Assembly: GCA_018713245.1 (NCBI GenBank)
Contig: DVFM01000102.1
Location: 1 to 54,246 of the forward strand
Length of the DNA: 54,246 nucleotides
Source of the DNA: Candidatus Merdivicinus intestinavium
Lineage (GTDB): Bacteria; Bacillota; Clostridia; Oscillospirales; Ruminococcaceae
Direction of reading: 5' to 3'
Part shown: piece by piece, positions 51,716 to 54,246 of the stretch
Numbering within the stretch: position 1 is the first letter of the stretch
Layout of the letters: every line of letters starts with the position of its first letter
Translations under genes and position numbers: made by a program
Notes under the pieces: model-generated
What the model saw: the letters and a program-made list of their open reading frames with translations, nothing else
The model's database searches: none
What the model was told of the DNA's origin: nothing

Positions 51716-52546
51716 ATGTTTTTGAAGGAACTGGATCTGGGCGTGGATTATGCTGCGATGGGGCTGAAAACCCCGGACCGGAAACCCTCCTTTCAGGGCC
51801 TGATCTTAAAAAATTACGACGAATACTGCGCCGACCGCAGGCGGCCTGCGGTGCTGGTGCTGCCCGGCGGCGGCTATGCCTTTACCTCCGAGCGGGAGGC
51901 AACGCCTGTTGCGCTGGAATTTGCGTCGGCGGGGATGTCGGTCTTTATCCTGCACTATTCGGTGGCGCCGGACGTATATTTCCCCACCGAGCTGGTGCAG
52001 GCGTATGCGGCGATCCGCACCATCCGGCAGAACGCGGCGGAATGGAACATCGACCCGAATCAGATTTATGTTTGCGGCTTTTCCGCGGGCGGACATCTGG
52101 CGGCTTCCACCGGCGTGTTCTGGAATCGGGACTGGGTGCATGCGCTGGGCTTTCCCGGCGAGGAACATAAGCCCAATGGCCTGATCCTCAGCTACCCTGT
52201 CATTACCGGCGGCGAATTCGCGCACCGCGGCTCGTTTGAGAGCCTGCTGGGGGAGCGGTATTCGGAAGAGCTGGTGGAGCTGAACTCCCTGGAAAAACAG
52301 GTTTCCAAGGATACGCCGCGGTGTTTTGTCTGGCACACCGATGAGGACAACGGCGTTCCGGTGCAGAATTCGCTGCTGTTTGCAAGCGCGCTGGCGGCGG
52401 AGGGAGTGCCTGTGGAGCTGCATATTTACCCCCACGGTGGACATGGCCTGAGCCTGGCCAACGAACTGATGTGCGACCGGCATGGAATCTATCCCAAGGT
52501 CCAAAGCTGGATTGGCTTTGCGAAGGAATGGATTAAGGGACGCTGA
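51716..52546 (+). CDS. Alpha/beta hydrolase (acetyl-esterase-like)
   Basis: This 276-residue hydrolase has the oxyanion-hole motif LPGGGYAF (49-56), nucleophile elbow GFSAGG with Ser123, and the catalytic His in HIYPHGGHGLS (His240 or His243). An Asp at 209-211 (HTDEDNG) completes the presumed triad. Such proteins usually deacetylate sugars or xylo-oligosaccharides; substrate unknown. It starts 16 bases after smpB with AGAGGGGG and probably ends the dnaX-smpB transcript at the terminator downstream. Confidence 0.9.
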   Translation: MFLKELDLGVDYAAMGLKTPDRKPSFQGLILKNYDEYCADRRRPAVLVLPGGGYAFTSEREATPVALEFASAGMSVFILHYSVAPDVYFPTELVQAYAAIRTIRQNAAEWNIDPNQIYVCGFSAGGHLAASTGVFWNRDWVHALGFPGEEHKPNGLILSYPVITGGEFAHRGSFESLLGERYSEELVELNSLEKQVSKDTPRCFVWHTDEDNGVPVQNSLLFASALAAEGVPVELHIYPHGGHGLSLANELMCDRHGIYPKVQSWIGFAKEWIKGR

Positions 52547-52559
52547 AAATACCAAATTG

Positions 52560-52595
52560 CCCGCCTTCCGTTTGATCGGAGGGCGGTTTTTTATG
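52560..52595 (+). terminator. Terminator after the alpha/beta hydrolase
   Basis: CCGCCTTCCG/CGGAGGGCGG stem then six T. Confidence 0.88.
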
Positions 52596-52596
52596 G

Positions 52597-52809
52597 CTAG
52601 ATATGGACAATACGGTTACACAGACCGAGCAGGTAATCACTGCTGATGTGTAAGCATTTGCACAGCCTAACAATTTCGCCGGCTTTGGGCAATGTGCGGC
52701 CGTTCTCCCAGCTGATGATGGTGCGGCGGTTCGTTCCAATGGCTTTGGCAAGTTGGGTTTGGCTGATTTTCTGGGATTTCCGAATGGTTCGCAGCCGGAT
52801 TCCGAACAT
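52597..52809 (-). CDS. XRE-family transcriptional regulator
   Basis: This encodes 70 residues: a single Cro/C1-type helix-turn-helix, RLRTIRKSQKISQTQLAKAI then GTNRRTIISWENGRTLPKAG, with no dimerisation or ligand domain. The second of two in-frame ATG codons (52809) sits at a proper distance from GAGGAGG. Promoter TTGTAT (52865-52870), 17 bases, TATTCT (52842-52847) on the minus strand. It diverges from the DUF4230 gene and could control it or itself. Confidence 0.9.
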   Translation of the reverse strand: MFGIRLRTIRKSQKISQTQLAKAIGTNRRTIISWENGRTLPKAGEIVRLCKCLHISSDYLLGLCNRIVHI

Positions 52810-52841
52810 TTTCATTCCTCCTCAAAGTTCTTGATAAGGAT

Positions 52842-52922
52842 AGAATATCAGATTGTGCGGAGGAATACAAAATACAATAGTATTGCGATATGGGACATAT
52901 TTTATCAAAAGAGGGAAAAAGG
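52842..52922. promoter_or_regulatory. XRE/DUF4230 divergent region with palindrome
   Basis: Contains the XRE promoter and an 11-bp perfect palindrome, CAATAGTATTG (52875-52885), next to the -35 of that promoter. The promoter for the DUF4230 gene is not clear. Confidence 0.45.
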
Positions 52923-53597
52923 ATGGATGAAAAAGAGGGAAAGGCGAGGCGGCAGGAAAAGAAACAATTTTCGCTGACGCAGTCTGTTTTGGCCGCAAAT
53001 TTGACGGTAAAACTGCTGGCCGCGGCGGTTGTGGTTGTAGTTTTGATTTTCGTCGGCATTGGGATCGGCAAGTCATTTACCGCCGAAAGCAAAACCACGA
53101 AATTGGGATTTGAGGACATCGGGGAACTGGTGACGCAGGCTGCCTACTGCACCGAGGTCAATGTTACGGAAGCCTCCCGGAGCCTGTGGGGGATGGAAAT
53201 TCCCTTCACCCAGAGCAAGTACATATACAGCTATGATGTGGAAATCAAGGCAGGGATGGATTTCAGCGCCATTGAATGGGACATTGACGAGCAAAATGCG
53301 GTGATTACGGTCAGGCTGCCGGAAGTCGAGGTGCTGAGCAACGAGCCGGACCTGGATTCCCTGAAAATTTATCATGAGGAGGAGAGCATTTTCCGGCAGA
53401 TTACGCTGGAGGAAAACAACGAGGCGTTGGCGGCCTTAAAGGAGACGGCGGAAAAGGACGCGGTGGCCAACGGACTTTTGGAAAATGCCCGGGCGAACGC
53501 GGAAACGATTCTGACAACATTTTTCGGAAGCGCCTATGATCTGGATGCATATAAACTGCAGTTTACGGATTTGAAAACGGGGGAGAAAGGTTCATGA
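52923..53597 (+). CDS. DUF4230 membrane-anchored protein
   Basis: This encodes 224 residues; ATG 52923 with AGAGGGAAAAAGG. A charged N-terminus (MDEKEGKARRQEKKQ), one transmembrane helix (LLAAAVVVVVLIFVGIGIG), then an extracytoplasmic DUF4230 domain containing DIGELVTQAAYCTEV, KYIYSYDVEIKAGMDFSAIE and a C-terminal ANAETILTTFFGSAYDLD. The biological role of DUF4230 is unknown. The stop codon overlaps the start of a 27-residue membrane protein. Confidence 0.87.
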   Translation: MDEKEGKARRQEKKQFSLTQSVLAANLTVKLLAAAVVVVVLIFVGIGIGKSFTAESKTTKLGFEDIGELVTQAAYCTEVNVTEASRSLWGMEIPFTQSKYIYSYDVEIKAGMDFSAIEWDIDEQNAVITVRLPEVEVLSNEPDLDSLKIYHEEESIFRQITLEENNEALAALKETAEKDAVANGLLENARANAETILTTFFGSAYDLDAYKLQFTDLKTGEKGS

Positions 53598-53677
53598 AAA
53601 AGATTTTGCTGCTGGTTGCCGGAGGGATTCTGGCGGCGGTGTTTTTGTTTTATTTCATTTTGTTTTTGACGGCGTAA
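53594..53677 (+). CDS. 27-residue membrane microprotein
   Basis: MKKILLLVAGGILAAVFLFY, then FILFLTA: a single hydrophobic helix after two lysines. The ATG overlaps the DUF4230 stop (ATGA), and GAGAAAGG supplies an RBS, so translation is likely coupled. It is too short for ordinary gene calling. It may be a partner of DUF4230 in the membrane, or a chance frame; the overlap and RBS favour a real gene. Confidence 0.6.
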   Translation: MKKILLLVAGGILAAVFLFYFILFLTA

Positions 53678-53718
53678 CAGAGAAAAATCTTTCCCATTCC
53701 AGATTTTCGGAAAGGGAC

Positions 53719-53747
53719 TTGATTTTTTCGGGATTTTGTGGTAAAAT
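53719..53747 (+). promoter_or_regulatory. ssrA promoter
   Basis: TTGATT (53719-53724), 17 bases, TAAAAT (53742-53747) with TGG extension. Confidence 0.8.
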
Positions 53748-53760
53748 AATAAAATCCCAT

Positions 53761-54117
53761 GGGGGCGTAAAGGTTTCGACGGGGATTTTGAAGTTCAGTA
53801 AGCGAGCAGAGCGGGCGGAAGCTCTTTAATCGCCGCACCTAAATATAAACGCTAATAACAACAATTATCGTTTAGCTTACGCTGCTTAATTTAAGCGGCA
53901 GCCTGCGCTGAGTAGCACCGCGGATTCAGCCCGGGCCTAATTTAGCGGTCAACGTCCTGGGGGAGTTTCCCGGCCCCTTTGACGTATCAGGGAATACCTC
54001 CTGGCTCAGCCTGCCGGCTGGCGGATTCAGGAGGGAATCTCAAACAACCGGCTGCGCTCGGAGAAAGCTGGATGAATAGGTTTTCGGACGGGAGTTCGAC
54101 TCTCCCCGCCTCCACCA
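53761..54117 (+). ncRNA. ssrA: Transfer-messenger RNA (tmRNA)
   Basis: This 357-base RNA has a tRNA-like acceptor stem from GGGGGCG at the 5' end and CGCCTCC-ACCA at the 3' end, with encoded CCA. The 5' end reads GTAAAGGTTTCGACGGGGAT, the 3' T-arm GGGAGTTCGACTCTCCC. The tag reading frame is at 53851-53889: ANNNNYRLAYAA then TAA, with the usual hydrophobic YAA-type end recognised by ClpXP. It frees stalled ribosomes with SmpB, encoded 2 kb upstream. Pseudoknots are expected in 53890-54060. Confidence 0.97.
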
Positions 54118-54176
54118 GAATAGGAAGCGTCGAACTATTTTTCTTTCGGAATGAGTTCGCGCTTGTGTATAGATTT

Positions 54177-54206
54177 GGGAGCGCCAGGTAGAGGCGCTCC
54201 CATTTC
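54177..54206 (+). terminator. Probable ssrA terminator
   Basis: GGGAGCGCC/GGCGCTCCC hairpin with a weak ATTTCGT tail. The remaining bases to 54246 show no gene. Confidence 0.6.
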
Positions 54207-54246
54207 GTATTGCAATCATAGGACGCTGTATTTTGCGTTTTAAGCC

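Noticed and set aside
53979-54191. Frame of 70 codons near the right end
   Set aside because: It is inside tmRNA.
54118-54246. Phage attachment duplicate after ssrA
   Set aside because: No second copy of the tmRNA 3' end, integrase or phage gene is visible before the window ends.

Overview
The window looks like chromosomal DNA from an anaerobic, Gram-positive Clostridia (Oscillospirales/Ruminococcaceae-like). The evidence is high GC, strong AGGAGG-type ribosome binding sites, sigma-A promoters often with an extended TG -10, Clostridia-typical families (DUF4364, DUF1540, GHL10, DUF4230), a Firmicutes order ffs-dnaX-ybaB-recR, and a PyrR attenuator. The genus assignment is inference. I see no phage, insertion sequence, CRISPR array or plasmid marker.

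Layout. (1) 1-4240, minus strand: a pyrimidine operon pyrR-pyrC-pyrF-[WG-repeat lipoprotein]-carB (carB runs off the left edge), with a promoter, PyrR-binding loop and intrinsic terminator. A DUF4364 gene diverges from it. (2) 5.1-25.6 kb: a glycan-utilisation locus. A minus-strand operon encodes two LplB/YtcP-type permeases, a solute-binding lipoprotein, a GH95 enzyme and a GH106-like enzyme. Divergent from it are a membrane-spanning AraC-family sensor-regulator and then a plus-strand operon with a URO-D-family protein, a GH29 fucosidase, a beta-helix/PDZ-like protein and a GH27 alpha-galactosidase. A GyrI-like gene and a convergent Cys-type sulfatase close the locus. None of the hydrolases has a visible signal peptide, so the locus appears to import oligosaccharides and dismantle them in the cytoplasm. 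(3) 25.8-30.5 kb: a secreted GHL10 protein with choline-binding-type repeats, an MntE-like CDF exporter, diaminopimelate dehydrogenase and a small nucleotidyltransferase. (4) 30.6-41.7 kb: housekeeping genes: rplS with a leader, two signal peptidases I, rbgA, an RNase HII-YraN fusion, an M19 dipeptidase, thrC, a small DUF1540 gene, a metallophosphoesterase, tig, clpP and clpX. (5) 41.7-46 kb, minus strand: a CapD-like sugar-nucleotide dehydratase, a TIM-barrel isomerase, a second URO-D-like protein and a sugar O-acetyltransferase. (6) 46.1-48.4 kb: a sortase-type surface protein. (7) 48.5-54.1 kb: SRP RNA, dnaX, ybaB, recR, smpB, an alpha/beta hydrolase, an XRE regulator, DUF4230 plus a 27-residue microprotein, and tmRNA (ssrA).

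How it fits together. The AraC-type sensor probably detects an extracellular sugar and controls the divergent transporter/hydrolase operons. Twin LacI-type palindromes at the second operon suggest an additional repressor encoded elsewhere. The enzyme mix (GH95, GH29, GH106-like, beta-helix, GH27, sulfatase) fits a fucose- and galactose-rich branched glycan, either a plant rhamnogalacturonan-II-like side chain or a host mucin-type glycan; the sequence alone does not decide. The most notable items are this cytosolic glycan system with its URO-D and beta-helix/PDZ partners, the RNase HII-YraN fusion, the 11-bp tandem operator before the surface protein, the DUF4230-microprotein pair, and several unassigned 5'-UTR hairpins.
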